Assembly (NCBI GenBank): GCA_963377175.1
Contig: CAUJNA010000491.1
Location: 801,072 to 865,071 of the forward strand
Source: Effrenium voratum
Taxonomy: Eukaryota; Sar; Dinophyceae; Suessiales; Symbiodiniaceae
Reading direction: 5' to 3'
Length of the DNA stretch: 64,000 nucleotides
The notes under the pieces are model-generated. The model was not told the origin of the DNA. It worked only from the letters and a program-made list of their open reading frames with translations, and searched no databases. A program made the translations under genes and the position numbers. Of this stretch, positions 47,763 to 57,966 are shown piece after piece (positions within the stretch are counted from its first letter, which is position 1; each line of letters begins with the position of its first letter).

Positions 47763-48758
47763 CTGGGCCAGCCTCTTCTTGGCGGTAGACTTTTCAAGGG
47801 AAAGCTGCAACCACTGGGGGGGCGGGGGGAGAAATGGACTGTCAGGAACTATTCGACAAGCACATTCAACACCAACAACGACAACGACAACAAACCATTG
47901 GGAAGGGAGGGGCAAAGGGCCACGGTTCTTCTGGGACACGGTGGGCTGTTGAGAGGTCTGAGTCACTGAGGCCGCCACACACCCACGGGAGGTCGATCCA
48001 CCTGGCCTGGCAGCTTCAAAAAAAAACCAGACGACCGGAAGAGAGAGAAACAAACAACATAAAGGTCCCAACAATGACAACCACATTTTGTTGGGGGGAT
48101 GCAGGTTCAAAATTGACCGGAAAAAAGAGAAAAACCACAATGACAACCACATTTTTTTGGGGGGGGGCATGCAGGAACACTTGCCCCCACCTCGTGTTGA
48201 AGGTCCGGCAAAGGGACTAGCCCAAAAGCGACTGAAAAAGGGCATGGCAAATGACACATGCTTAATAGATTTCCATGTGGCAGATTGTCTTAGCCGAAAT
48301 GAGCAATTTTCCAAGCAAGAGGACATAAATTACAAGTGAGAGCTCGTCATGATTTCTGCGAAGACCTCAAGAGGGTCTCAAAGGGACAGGCTGTTGAAAG
48401 CCAGAGGACTTCCTCTTGGCGGGGAAACTCTACCCCTCGATTCCCAGAACCCGTCAAACAAATCCCAGGGATCCCGAGTAAAACTTTGCGCCCTACAAAA
48501 TCCGTGCACTCAAAAAGAGAACCGCTAGCCACAAGTTGTGCAAGTTGCAGCAGGCTTCCATGGCAGTGGCACACAAATTGAAAAGAGGGGTTGAACCACC
48601 GGGGATATTGGGGACAGCCCCCCCAATGCGAAGAGAAGGGCCAAGGAAAAGGGGGGGGCATCTGTCTACTCAGGAGGTGACATTGATATATACAACCATT
48701 GAGGCCCCCAATCAATAAAACATTCCCAAGACTCTGCACAACGAAACGCTGCGTGCAC
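47763..48758. other. Inferred intron with local duplication
   Basis: About 1 kb. ACAATGACAACCACATTTT plus a following G-run and GCAGG occurs twice (48069-48114 and 48135-48175). This creates part of a 309-codon antisense-type ORF that I do not believe is coding. Confidence 0.45.
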
Positions 48759-48875
48759 CTTGGATTGGGCCGCCACTGGTGACGTTGCCCGCGTAGACGG
48801 TGTACTGTTCCATGGTAGAGCACCCGGTGGGATTGGTGAAGGCGTCGTAGCCTCGAGCCGAGTTCGATTCGCAAA
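48759..48875 (-). CDS. Exon with GCSTMEQYTVYAG module half
   Basis: The acceptor is GATCAGCCCAG|TTTGC and the donor ATCCAAG|GTGCAC are both strong. It reads CESNSARGYDAFTNPTGC, then STMEQYTVYAGNVTSGG. Cys to Tyr to AG corresponds to the second half of the module. Joins 47722-47762 in phase. Confidence 0.72.
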
Positions 48876-49191
48876 CTGGGCTGATCAAATGGATGGTTAG
48901 GACCTCCGTTTATAGTCGTTGCATATATCAGGGGCACTGCTTTCCACCTTTATCCATTCTCTTGATTTGCGGACCATACTTGGGCTACATATTGGGCATA
49001 GGGGTGCGTAGTTGAGCCCTGAGATTCCACGCATCATCCTGGTTGGACCACGGGCGCCGCACTGGCCCTTCCAGAGGCGCGCGCAAAGAAAAGTGTCCGG
49101 AGGAGTTCGCCCGGGTCAAAAAAATTCAATCCCCACTGAAGTAAAGCCTAAACTGGGTGGTGAATTCAGCTACCCCAAAAACGGTTTTGAC
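48876..49191. other. Inferred intron with one GC-rich island
   Basis: The island at 49045-49120 could be another exon (SSGHFSLRAPLEGP in one phase), but splice sites were not found. Confidence 0.3.
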
Positions 49192-49283
49192 CGCCGCAAT
49201 CTCGGGGAGGGGCTGCCGCACCAGCACACCTTGAAGTTCCCGTGGCGGCCCATGATCAGCCCGCCGAAGCGAGAGAGACTGGC
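49192..49283 (-). CDS. Exon with GNFKVCWC core
   Basis: It reads FGGLIMGRHGNFKVCWCGSP. The CWC core preceded by G-x-F is a clear module copy. The acceptor CGCGAG|GCCAG is weak and the donor CGGCG|GTCAAA is a choice, so ends are approximate. This is the first exon found in the direction of transcription; the gene may extend further right or start here. Confidence 0.56.
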
Positions 49284-50429
49284 CTCGCGAAATCGCGAAA
49301 ACGAGGGGCGAGCGAGCTCTGCCCGCGAAAACGGCCGCATTGGGGGAGGGGGACGCGAGGGGGGGAGAACAACGGGGCACCTGCTTTTTCAAGACCGGCT
49401 GACCCCGGTTGCTCAACGAGGCGTGCTCAGCCTAAAGCAAAAACCTTTCTAAGCCGTGAAGGATTGCTTTCTCCCCACCTCTGGGCAAAATTGAGGGCCA
49501 ATTCAGAAACAATCATCCCCTCGAAAAGATACGAAGGCCTCTGCAAAACAAACTACCAGGGCGGGGGAGCAGGTTTATGTTTTGTAAGTCACTCTAGTCC
49601 CGCAGAAAACGTTCCAATGGTTGAAGGGGAACGCAGCATTTCCTAGACTAAAAGTTGCAATTGGTTCCATCGAAACCGCCACAAACGAGATGGAGGGAGC
49701 CGGTCAAAGGAGCAGCGAAGCAGGTAATGATGGTGCATAACTTGACCATCCGGAAATTGAATCTGGCAGGCGTAGCAATGTCGACCAACCTAGCTAGGAT
49801 TGGTACTACTGTTTCCTAGTGTTCTGAAACAAATTCTGGAAATCCGCCCGAAAAAAACAGAACATGTGACAAACATTAGCCCAAGACAACTCCGGCCCCA
49901 AACAATTGAAGAAAGCATTGGCCTGAAACAAAGTTTGGGGTCCAATGTCGATTGTTGCACGCGCCCATTTAGGAGTTACCCCAGCAGGAATCAGGATTGC
50001 TCGCACAAAGGGCAAAAAAACAAAAGCAGAACCGGCCATTTTCTCGCCGACAGTTTCTATTCCCAAAAACTTGGAGCATCATGAGATTTGATTGTGGACC
50101 CTTTGGTGGACATCATTTCCATGAAGGTTCATCGTATTGAAGCTAACTGCATAGATATCTATAAAATTGGGGGGGGGGCATCTTAAAAAACACACACATC
50201 CAAAGTGCCTTCTAAATGGTGGTTCAGCAACTGAAACTGCTCCCTCCCCCCCCCCCCAAACAAAAAAAAGAAAAAACATACACCAGCATAGACCCCAGAT
50301 AGCGAAACACGTGCCAACGATTGCACGGCAGCACCTGAAGAACACCTCAACCAACACCCCAAACAGCATCCTAAAATATTGTAGCACCTGCACAAGAATC
50401 CCCAAATTGTATGCCCCCTAGCACCTTGC
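49284..50429. other. Non-coding, nothing recognised
   Basis: Includes the element at 49662-49697, related to 44745-44785, and homopolymer G and C runs at 50170-50178 and 50248-50258. No exon was seen. Confidence 0.4.
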
Positions 50430-50672
50430 CGTCAATCTCGCAAAAGCAAACTTGGCCGTCACCAGGCCCCCAAAAACAGCACCTGCACCAGCCGTCAATC
50501 TCGCAAAACGCCATGCCCGTCACCAGCGCCTCAAAACCATCCCACCATCATCCCGAACGAGCGAAGACCGTGTCAGACAACAGGCCCGCGAGTCAGACAA
50601 CACGAGTCAGACAACGCCAACGCGCGAGTCGGACAACGCCTACGCGCGAGTCAGACAACACTCGCGCGTGGT
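50430..50672. repeat. Short direct repeats, including five AGTC(A/G)GACAAC words
   Basis: CCGTCAATCTCGCAAAA occurs at about 50430 and 50493. Between 50571 and 50672 the word GTCAGACAAC or GTCGGACAAC occurs five times, mostly as CGCGAGTCAGACAAC. This marks the switch from the left region to GC-rich repetitive DNA. Confidence 0.75.
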
Positions 50673-50707
50673 TGCGGAAGCGCGTTCAGGAACTGCCCCC
50701 AATGGGC

Positions 50708-50815
50708 CGTCGTTGTCTGACACAGCGCTTCCCGTCCGACACGTGGCCTCCACGGCCGACTCGGACCGTCAGGTTCTGACTCGGAGACCTTACTTTGCTA
50801 AGTTAGCTCCGCGTC
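50708..50815. repeat. Partial copy of the GTTGTCTGACAC block
   Basis: A diverged copy of the block found at 50853 and 52259: GTCGTTGTCTGACAC, then CGACACGTGGCCTCC, GTTCTGACTCGGAGACC and TTAGCTCCG. Confidence 0.8.
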
Positions 50816-50852
50816 CGCGCTTCTTCTGGCGTGCCCGCCGTCCCATACGCGG

Positions 50853-51217
50853 CCGACTCGGGCCGTCGTTGTCTGACACGGCGCTTTCCGTCTGACACGT
50901 GGCCTCCGCGGCCGACTCGGGCCGTCGGGTTCTGACTCGGAGACCTTACTTCTCCGTGTCCCCGTTTCTCTGGCAACTGCGGGCGCGCGCGGATGCCTTG
51001 CAGGCTTTGCGTTGCGCGCCTCCGCGCGGTTCGTCCCCCAGCTTGTCTCCCAGTTTCCTAGCGCATGCGTATGAATTGCAACGCCGCGCTTAGAGCTGCA
51101 GGATGCCCTGCGGCGCCACAGCGCAGGATGCCTTGCCTTCAAGAACAGGATTCTTGGTCTTGAAGTGCAAGATGCCCTGCCTAAGTGCAGGATGCCCTGC
51201 GGTCCAACGCAGGATGC
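50853..51217. repeat. Direct repeat block, left copy, with 445-type sequence
   Basis: Nearly identical to 52259 onward, except for a 14-base deletion after GAGACCTTACTT. It carries a partial 445-bp unit with several GCAGGATGCCCTGC words. It ends abruptly at CAACGCAGGATGCCC, where unique sequence begins. Confidence 0.85.
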
Positions 51218-51586
51218 CCGGCCAGCTTGGCGCTGCGTGAAAAGCAGCAAAAGAAGCTGCAGCGGTCGCTGGCTCGCCAGCAGCAGCCCGCAAGGTGGGG
51301 TCGATGCTTTTTTTGTGCCAGGGCATTGCAGCCCGTGCTGAGTCTTCAGGGTCCAATTTTGAAGTGCGGGCGGAAAAAGCCCAAGTGTCCGTACACTCGA
51401 TCGATGAGTGTGCAACAATGGGGGCGCTTGCCAGCAAGTTGGCAGCGCGCTTGGCCACGCAGTTGGTCCAAGGTCTTCTGGGGGATGCGCCCGAAAAGGG
51501 CTGTGACAGTCTAGGGGTTGCTGGCGTCGCACAAAGCAGGGCGATCCGGAGTCATTGCTTCATGCTGACCGTGACCTGCAACTGAT
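51218..51586 (+). CDS. Possible exon of unrecognised gene fragment
   Basis: After GGGCATTGCAG at about 51331, one phase reads SGSNFEVRAEKAQVSVHS, then IDECATMGALASKLAARL and onward to about 51575. Composition is protein-like and different from the repeats around it. The stop and frame change before 51587 would need an intron (an acceptor CTTGCCTTGCAG lies at 51608-51619). No family recognised. Confidence 0.4.
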
Positions 51587-52210
51587 TTGTGTTGTGAGTT
51601 GCCTTGCTTGCCTTGCAGCGCTCTTGGCCCGAGAAGTGTTTCAGCCACTTGTCAGTCTTGGCTGCCGCACATGTCCGTCCAACTTGACACGCAGCACGTC
51701 ATGGCTTTGGTGGGTGGGATGCAGGCTGCGCTGGCTGCTCACCGTGGCCGGCATGAGGAGGTCACATACGGCAACTTCACTCCCTTGTGGCATCTGGAGC
51801 AGTGCTTGCGCATCCAGTACAGCCTCTGCCGCCACGTTGGAGGGGAGCAGTCCTCTACCAACCTGGACACCGTCACCATTCTCATGACAGTGATCTACAG
51901 CCTCCGCCGCTGTGAGCACTGGAAAGTGACATGCTCCTGGCCTGACCTCCAGCCTCCCTGTGAAGGCAATAATCCCGTGTCCTTTCGCACACAACTGCAG
52001 CTGACCTGGGGGGCATCCTGGCGAACGCACGCAGAGACCTTGGAGCCGCTGCTTGTGTCCTGCATGAACCACGTGCAAGAGTATGAGCCAGTGTATGGGC
52101 GGTCTCGCAGCATGGGCTCCTTGTTCAAGGCTTGGCACGCGTTCTCCGACGACATGCTGCTGATGCTGCGTGGTTTGCTGGGTGAGCCTTGGCCGTCTCA
52201 CACCGGGTAG
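51587..52210 (+). CDS. Unrecognised protein or exon, up to 207 aa
   Basis: An ORF of 207 codons. The most natural start is the Met at about 51671 (MSVQLDTQHVMALVGGMQA), giving about 179 residues. It is rich in Trp, Leu and His, with no signal peptide or membrane segment and no motif I recognise. It lies in unique DNA between two copies of a direct repeat, so it may be a captured host fragment or a small element gene. Together with 51331-51575 it could be a two-exon gene. Confidence 0.5.
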   Translation: MCCELPCLPCSALGPRSVSATCQSWLPHMSVQLDTQHVMALVGGMQAALAAHRGRHEEVTYGNFTPLWHLEQCLRIQYSLCRHVGGEQSSTNLDTVTILMTVIYSLRRCEHWKVTCSWPDLQPPCEGNNPVSFRTQLQLTWGASWRTHAETLEPLLVSCMNHVQEYEPVYGRSRSMGSLFKAWHAFSDDMLLMLRGLLGEPWPSHTG

Positions 52211-52258
52211 CTGCAGCTTGAATGACATGGCCGGTGACGAAAAAGTCAGATTTGCAAG

Positions 52259-52389
52259 CAGCCGACTCGGGCCGTCGTTGTCTGACACGGCGCTTTCCGT
52301 CTGACACGTGGCTTCCGCGGCCGACTCGGGCCGTCGGGTTCTGACTCGGAGACCTTACTTCGCTAAGTCAGCTCCGTGTCCCCGTTTCT
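52259..52389. repeat. Direct repeat block, right copy
   Basis: Matches 50853 onward at an offset of 1406 bases and runs into the first unit of the 445-bp array. Confidence 0.85.
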
Positions 52390-55300
52390 CTGGCAACTGC
52401 GGGCGCGCGCGGATGCCTTGCAGGCTTTGCGTTGCGCGCCTCCGCGCGGTTCGTCCCCCAGCTTGTCTCCCAGTTTCCTAGCGCATGCGTATGAGTTGCA
52501 ACGCCGCGCTTGGAGCTGCAGGATGCCCTGCGGCGCCACAGCGCAGGATGCCTTGCCTTCAAGAACAGGATTCTTGGTCTTGAAGTGCAAGATGCCCTGC
52601 CTAAGTGCAGGATGCCCTGCGGTCCAACGCAGGATGCCCTGCCTTCAAGGCCAGCATGCTTGGTCTTGGAGTGCGGGATGCCTTGCTTAAATGCACAAGC
52701 GCGGTCCAAAACCTGACACGGAAAGAAAAAAACAACGCAAACAGAAGCAGACGGCCTCAAACAAAACCACGCAGAGCCTGCCGATCCAAAACAGCCCAAC
52801 AGCACGGCGGCGCCGCACAGCAAACCAAACGGCATGAAGCAACTGCGGGCGCGCGCGGATGCCTTGCAGGCTTTGCATTGCACGCCTCCGCGCGGTTCCT
52901 CCCCTAGCTTGTCTCCAAGTTTCCTAGTGCGCGCGTATGCATTGCGACGCCGCGCTTAGAGCTGCAGGATGCCCTGCGGCGCCACAGCGCAGGATGCCTT
53001 GCCTTCAAGAACAGAACTCTTGGTCTTGAAGTGCAAGATGCCCTGCCTAAGTGCAGGATGCCCTGCAGTCCAACGCAGGATGCCCTGCCTTCAAGGCCAG
53101 CATGCTTGGTCTTGGAGTGCGGGATGCTTTGCTTAAATGCACAGGCGCGGTCCAAAACCTGACACGGAAAGAAAAATCCCGCAAGCAGAAAGCAGACGGC
53201 CTCAAACAAAACCACGCAGAGCCTGCCGATCCAAAACAGCCCAACAGCACGGCGGCGCCGCACAGCAAACCAAACGGCATGAAGCAACTGCGGGCGCGCG
53301 CGGATGCCTTGCAGGCCTTGCATTGCACGCCTCCGCGCGGTTCCTCCCTAGCTTGTCTCCAAGTTTCCTAGTGCGCGCGTATGCATTGCGACGCCGCGCT
53401 TAGAGATGCAGGATGCCCTGCGGCGCCACAGCGCAGGATGCCTTGCCTTCAAGAACAGAACTCTTGGTCTTGAAGTGCAAGATGCCCTGCCTAAGTGCAG
53501 GATGCCCTGCAGTCCAACGCAGGATGCCCTGCCTTCAAGGCCAGCATGCTTGGTCTTGGAGTGCGGGATGCCCTGCTTAAATGCACAGGCGCGGTCCAAA
53601 ACCTGACACGGAAAGAAAAATCCCGCAAGCAGAAAGCAGACACCCTCAAACAAAACCACGCAGAGCCTGCCGATCCAAAACAGCCCAACAGCACGGCGGC
53701 GCCGCACAGCAAACCAAACGGCATGAAGCAACTGCGGGCGCGCGCGGATGCCTTGCAGGCCTTGCGTTGCGCGCCTCCGCGCGGTTCCTCCCCTGGCTTG
53801 TCTCCAAGTTTCCTAGTGCGCGCGTATGCATTGCGACGCCGCGCCTAGAGATGCAGGATGCCCTGCGGCGCCACAGCGCAGGATGCCTTGCCTTCAAGAA
53901 CAGAACTCTTGGTCTTGAAGTGCAAGATGCCCTGCCTAAGTGCAGGATGCCCTGCGGTTCAACGCAGGATGCCCTGCCTTCAAGGCCAGCATGCTTGGTC
54001 TTGGAGTGCGGGATGCTTTGCTTAAATGCACAGGCGCGGTCCAAAACCTGACACGGAAAGAAAAATCCCGCAAGCAGAAAGCAGACGGCCTCAAACAAAA
54101 CCACGCAGAGCCTGCCGATCCAAAACAGCCCAACAGCACGGCGGCGCCGCACAGCAAACCAAACGGCATGAAGCAACTGCGGGCGCGCGCGGATGCCTTG
54201 CAGGCTTTGCGTTGCGCGCCTCCGCGCGGTTCCTCCCCCAGCTTGTCTCCAAGTTTCCTAGTGCGCGCGTATGCATTGCGACGCCGCGCTTAGAGATGCA
54301 GGATGCCCTGCGGCGCCACAGCGCAGGATGCCTTGCCTTCAAGAACAGAACTCTTGGTCTTGAAGTGCAAGATGCCCTGCCTAAGTGCAGGATGCCCTGC
54401 AGTCCAACGCAGGATGCCCTGCCTTCAAGGCCAGCATGCTTGGTCTTGGAGTGCGGGATGCTTTGCTTAAGTGCACAGGCGCGGTCCAAAACCTGACACG
54501 GAAAGAAAAATCCCGCAAGCAGAAAGCAGACACCCTCAAACAAAACCACGCAGAGCCTGCCGATCCAAAACAGCCCAACAGCACGGCGGCGCCGCACAGC
54601 AAACCAAACGGCATGAAGCAACTGCGGGCGCGCGCGGATGCCTTGCAGGCCTTGCGTTGCGCGCCTCCGCGCGGTTCCTCCCCTGGCTTGTCTCCAAGTT
54701 TCCTAGTGCGCGCGTATGCATTGCGACGCCGCGCTTAGAGATGCAGGATGCCCTGCGGCGCCACAGCGCAGGATGCCTTGCCTTCAAGAACAGAACTCTT
54801 GGTCTTGAAGTGCAAGATGCCCTGCCTAAGTGCAGGATGCCCTGCAGTCCAACGCAGGATGCCCTGCCTTCAAGGCCAGCATGCTTGGTCTTGGAGTGCG
54901 GGATGCTTTGCTTAAATGCACAGGCGCGGTCCAAAACCTGACACGGAAAGAAAAATCCCGCAAGCAGAAAGCAGACGGCCTCAAACAAAACCACGCAGAG
55001 CCTGCCGATCCAAAACAGCCCAACAGCACGGCGGCGCCGCACAGCAAACCAAACGGCATGAAGCAACTGCGGGCGCGCGCGGATGCCTTGCAGGCCTTGC
55101 GTTTGCGCGCCTCCGCGCGGTTCCTCCCCTGCTTGTCTCCAAGTTTCCTAGTGCGCGCGTATGCATTGCGACGCCGCGCTTAGAGATGCAGGATGCCCTG
55201 CGGCGCCACAGCGCAGGATGCCTTGCCTTCAAGAACAGAACTCTTGGTCTTGAAGTGCAAGATGCCCTGCCTAAGTGCAGGATGCCCTGCAGTCCAACGC

Positions 55301-56292
55301 AGGATGCCCTGCCTTCAAGGCCAGCATGCTTGGTCTTGGAGTGCGGGATGCCCTGCTTAAATGCACAGGCGCGGTCCAAAACCTGACACGGAAAGAAAAA
55401 TCCCGCAAGCAGAAAGCAGACACCCTCAAACAAAACCACGCAGAGCCTGCCGATCCAAAACAGCCCAACAGCACGGCGGCGCCGCACAGCAAACCAAACG
55501 GCATGAAGCAACTGCGGGCGCGCGCGGATGCCTTGCAGGCCTTGCGTTGCGCGCCTCCGCGCGGTTCCTCCCCTGGCTTGTCTCCAAGTTTCCTAGTGCG
55601 CGCGTATGCATTGCGACGCCGCGCTTAGAGATGCAGGATGCCCTGCGGCGCCACAGCGCAGGATGCCTTGCCTTCAAGAACAGAACTCTTGGTCTTGAAG
55701 TGCAAGATGCCCTGCCTAAGTGCAGGATGCCCTGCGGTTCAACGCAGGATGCCCTGCCTTCAAGGCCAGCATGCTTGGTCTTGGAGTGCGGGATGCTTTG
55801 CTTAAATGCACAGGCGCGGTCCAAAACCTGACACGGAAAGAAAAATCCCGCAAGCAGAAAGCAGACGGCCTCAAACAAAACCACGCAGAGCCTGCCGATC
55901 CAAAACAGCCCAACAGCACGGCGGCGCCGCACAGCAAACCAAACGGCATGAAGCAACTGCGGGCGCGCGCGGATGCCTTGCAGGCCTTGCATTGCACGCC
56001 TCCGCGCGGTTCCTCCCCTGGCTTGTCTCCAAGTTTCCTAGTGCGCGCGTATGCATTGCGACGCCGCGCTTAGAGATGCAGGATGCCCTGCGGCGCCACA
56101 GCGCAGGATGCCTTGCCTTCAAGAACAGAACTCTTGGTCTTGAAGTGCAAGATGCCCTGCCTAAGTGCAGGATGCCCTGCAGTCCAACGCAGGATGCCCT
56201 GCCTTCAAGGCCAGCATGCTTGGTCTTGGAGTGCGGGATGCCCTGCTTAAATGCACAGGCGCGGTCCAAAACCTGACACGGAAAGAAAAATC
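52390..56292. repeat. Tandem array of 445-bp units, about 8.8 copies
   Basis: Landmarks recur every 445 bases (53495, 53940, 54385, 54830, 55275, 55720, 56165), with 446 and 444 for the first two intervals. Each unit contains CAACTGCGGGCGCGCGCGG, about six GCAGGATGCC(C/T)TGC words, and an A-rich stretch GAAAGAAAAATCCC. The first unit has the older CAGGATTCTTGG form and the others CAGAACTCTTGG. Neighbours differ at only a few sites. Frames of 117-188 codons open on both strands in every unit because the sequence lacks stops, and 445 is not divisible by three; I do not call them genes. The last unit is cut after AAAAATCCC at about 56292. Confidence 0.95.
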
Positions 56293-56549
56293 CCAGACAG
56301 CTTCAAACAGTGCTAATTTTCCGCGTGCAGTGACCACGCTTTCTGCGCGGGATGCCTCGAGTATAGGTTCGTTTTCCGCGCGCAGCGGTCGGCATTTGCT
56401 CGTGCTGAGCCCGCAGTCTCCAAGATTGGGCGCCGCCGGTCTTCTTGCTCCAGGCTTGTTAGCGCAGGGCACATTACATCGCCATGCTCAAAGGCTTGAT
56501 TGGAGATAGGCAGTAGTGCCAACTGTTCCAGCTCATGTTGCCAAGCTGA
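56293..56549. other. Spacer between array and DUF3987-like ORF
   Basis: Unique sequence of 257 bases with no repeat words. It would hold the promoter and leader of the downstream gene. No recognisable signal. Confidence 0.4.
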
Positions 56550-57635
56550 ATGCCAGCGAAGTCATTTGTCGCGATGTCCCAGGAGCGGGATCGGACGCGT
56601 AGCCCATGCCGCACACCATTGACTCCAACGCAAGTGCAGCGCACTCCGAGTCCACAGCAACCAGAAGCCTCATCGCGCTTGCGTCCACTGGTGGGGGGCT
56701 TTCGCGGCTCTCCGGGTGGCACTGGCTTCAGCGAAGGGCATCCCTTCTCCCCAACCCAGGTCGACCCAGCACAAGCCGCCCCGGACCCCTTGGCCAGCGC
56801 TGACTTGGACGGAGTGCACGCATGCGTCGCTGAGTACGCCGCGCCGCTCCTGCGACGGCTACGGGGGCCACAAGCAGACTGGCCTGCGGCGGAGGATTTC
56901 GCCAAGATTCCTAACTGGCCAGCGCATGCTGTCCCACGCCCGGCAGCCCTGTGCTTTTCTGAGATTGCCAGTCTGGGCTCCGAGAAAGCAGACTTGGACG
57001 CCGCTGGCTCTCGCCTGTTGCCATCTTGCTGTAGTGCTTTGCCGGTTGAGGTGGCCCTTCTCTGCCTCTCGCGCTGCACAGGGTTCCCGGACAAGCTGGT
57101 GCATCAGGTTTGGTCGACAATGCTCGCTGCGTGCTTGCATATTGACATGCAAGTGGAATTGAAGGCAACTTTATCAGTCACCCCGAGGGTGCCGTGCATC
57201 GGCATTGCAGCCCCGGGGTCGAAGAAGACCCCCGTGCAGCAGGAGTTGATACACAGGGTGTTTTGCGACGTCATGGATCGCATGCCCTTCCTCGCGCACA
57301 ACTCTGCAAGCGCGGGTGAAAGACTTCTTTTCGACGGAGGAAGCACTGCGGGTTTCGTGAAGCAGCTGAAGCAAAACTCCGGCTATATCTACTTAGTTGT
57401 AGAGGAGCTAGTCAGCTTCTTCGACGCAAGTTACGCTAGCTCTGGCGCTACGAACACAGGGCAACACGTAGCCCCAAGTACATTGCTTCCACTCAGAACT
57501 GGCAATGGCCTCGGCAAGGCCTTGAGCTCTGATTTGTCCAACAGGGTTGACCGGACGCAGGCTGCAATCTCTATGATGGCGCAGGAGGACGTCATTAGAA
57601 AGTTCTTTTGCGCGAAGGGCATGTCCGCTGCTTAG
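56550..57635 (+). CDS. DUF3987-like protein, first part
   Basis: A 361-codon ORF. Residues 1-60 are Ser/Pro/Arg-rich and probably disordered. From about residue 130 the sequence follows the DUF3987 pattern: a helical stretch with FSEIASLGSEKADLDAAG. At about residue 224 there is GIAAPGSKKTPVQQE, in the place of the family's P-loop (usually GxxGxGKS/T, here with SKK). Then LFDGGSTAGFVKQLKQNSG and YLVVEELVSFFDA, matching the family's conserved DEL segment (here EEL). The final SMMAQEDVIRKFF also fits. The family is found with helicase or primase modules in phage and mobile DNA. The frame ends in a stop at 57633. I infer an intron from about 57620 to 57966. The start Met at 56550 could instead be the one at 56574. 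Confidence 0.62.
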   Translation: MPAKSFVAMSQERDRTRSPCRTPLTPTQVQRTPSPQQPEASSRLRPLVGGFRGSPGGTGFSEGHPFSPTQVDPAQAAPDPLASADLDGVHACVAEYAAPLLRRLRGPQADWPAAEDFAKIPNWPAHAVPRPAALCFSEIASLGSEKADLDAAGSRLLPSCCSALPVEVALLCLSRCTGFPDKLVHQVWSTMLAACLHIDMQVELKATLSVTPRVPCIGIAAPGSKKTPVQQELIHRVFCDVMDRMPFLAHNSASAGERLLFDGGSTAGFVKQLKQNSGYIYLVVEELVSFFDASYASSGATNTGQHVAPSTLLPLRTGNGLGKALSSDLSNRVDRTQAAISMMAQEDVIRKFFCAKGMSAA

Positions 57636-57966
57636 CTTGGGCATCGATTGTTAAGCAGCAACGGCACGCAGCTTGCGCCCACCCGTTTGGTATCTTACGC
57701 AAGCAGTCGCGTGTGACGATTGTCATGAAGGTGTTTTTGCCCTAACAGCTGGCGGTTTTGGGGGCTTCTGCCATAGTAAAATGGTTCGGCGCAAACACGA
57801 AGCGAGTGGTAAATGGATAGGCTCCGGTTGCGAGAGCGGCGCTCTTGAATATTTTGCGAGCTTTTTTTTTTGAGCGACGTGTCTTTGCCAAAAAAAGTCC
57901 TGACATGTAGTCGAGCGCTTGTGGCTGCCTTGGGCTGTGCGTCTGAGGTCCACGGGCTTTCTACAG
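57636..57966. other. Inferred intron within DUF3987-like gene
   Basis: Ends in GGGCTTTCTACAG at 57966, a good acceptor. A possible GC donor lies just before the first ORF's stop (AAGGGCATGT). A poly-T run lies at 57861-57870. Confidence 0.45.

Larger units (their letters stand above)
5108..49283 (-). other. Inferred large intron-rich gene locus (minus strand)
   Basis: This envelope covers about thirty candidate exons listed separately, all on the minus strand. The case for a real locus is threefold. Short GC-rich islands are bounded by AG on the 5' side and GT, GC or GA on the 3' side. The translated islands repeat one cysteine module, with core G-x-(Y/F)-x-x-C-(Y/W)-C and a second half C-x(3-5)-D-F-x(3)-AG. 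Reading phase is conserved across many neighbouring pairs, and two independent junction sets rebuild the same module. The function is unknown. Paired cysteines and repetition suggest an extracellular or surface protein, which is inference. The start and end of the gene were not located, and some phase breaks show that exons are missing from this list or that more than one gene is present. Confidence 0.6.

Noticed and set aside
47397..48326. 309-codon minus-strand ORF
   Set aside because: Composition is erratic, it contains translated homopolymers and a local DNA duplication, and it overlaps a better-supported short exon in another frame.
52510..56276. Repeated 77-188 codon ORFs on both strands of the 445-bp units
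   Set aside because: They recur in every unit, simply reflect the absence of stops, and are translated through repeat words. No start context or conservation pattern indicates a protein.
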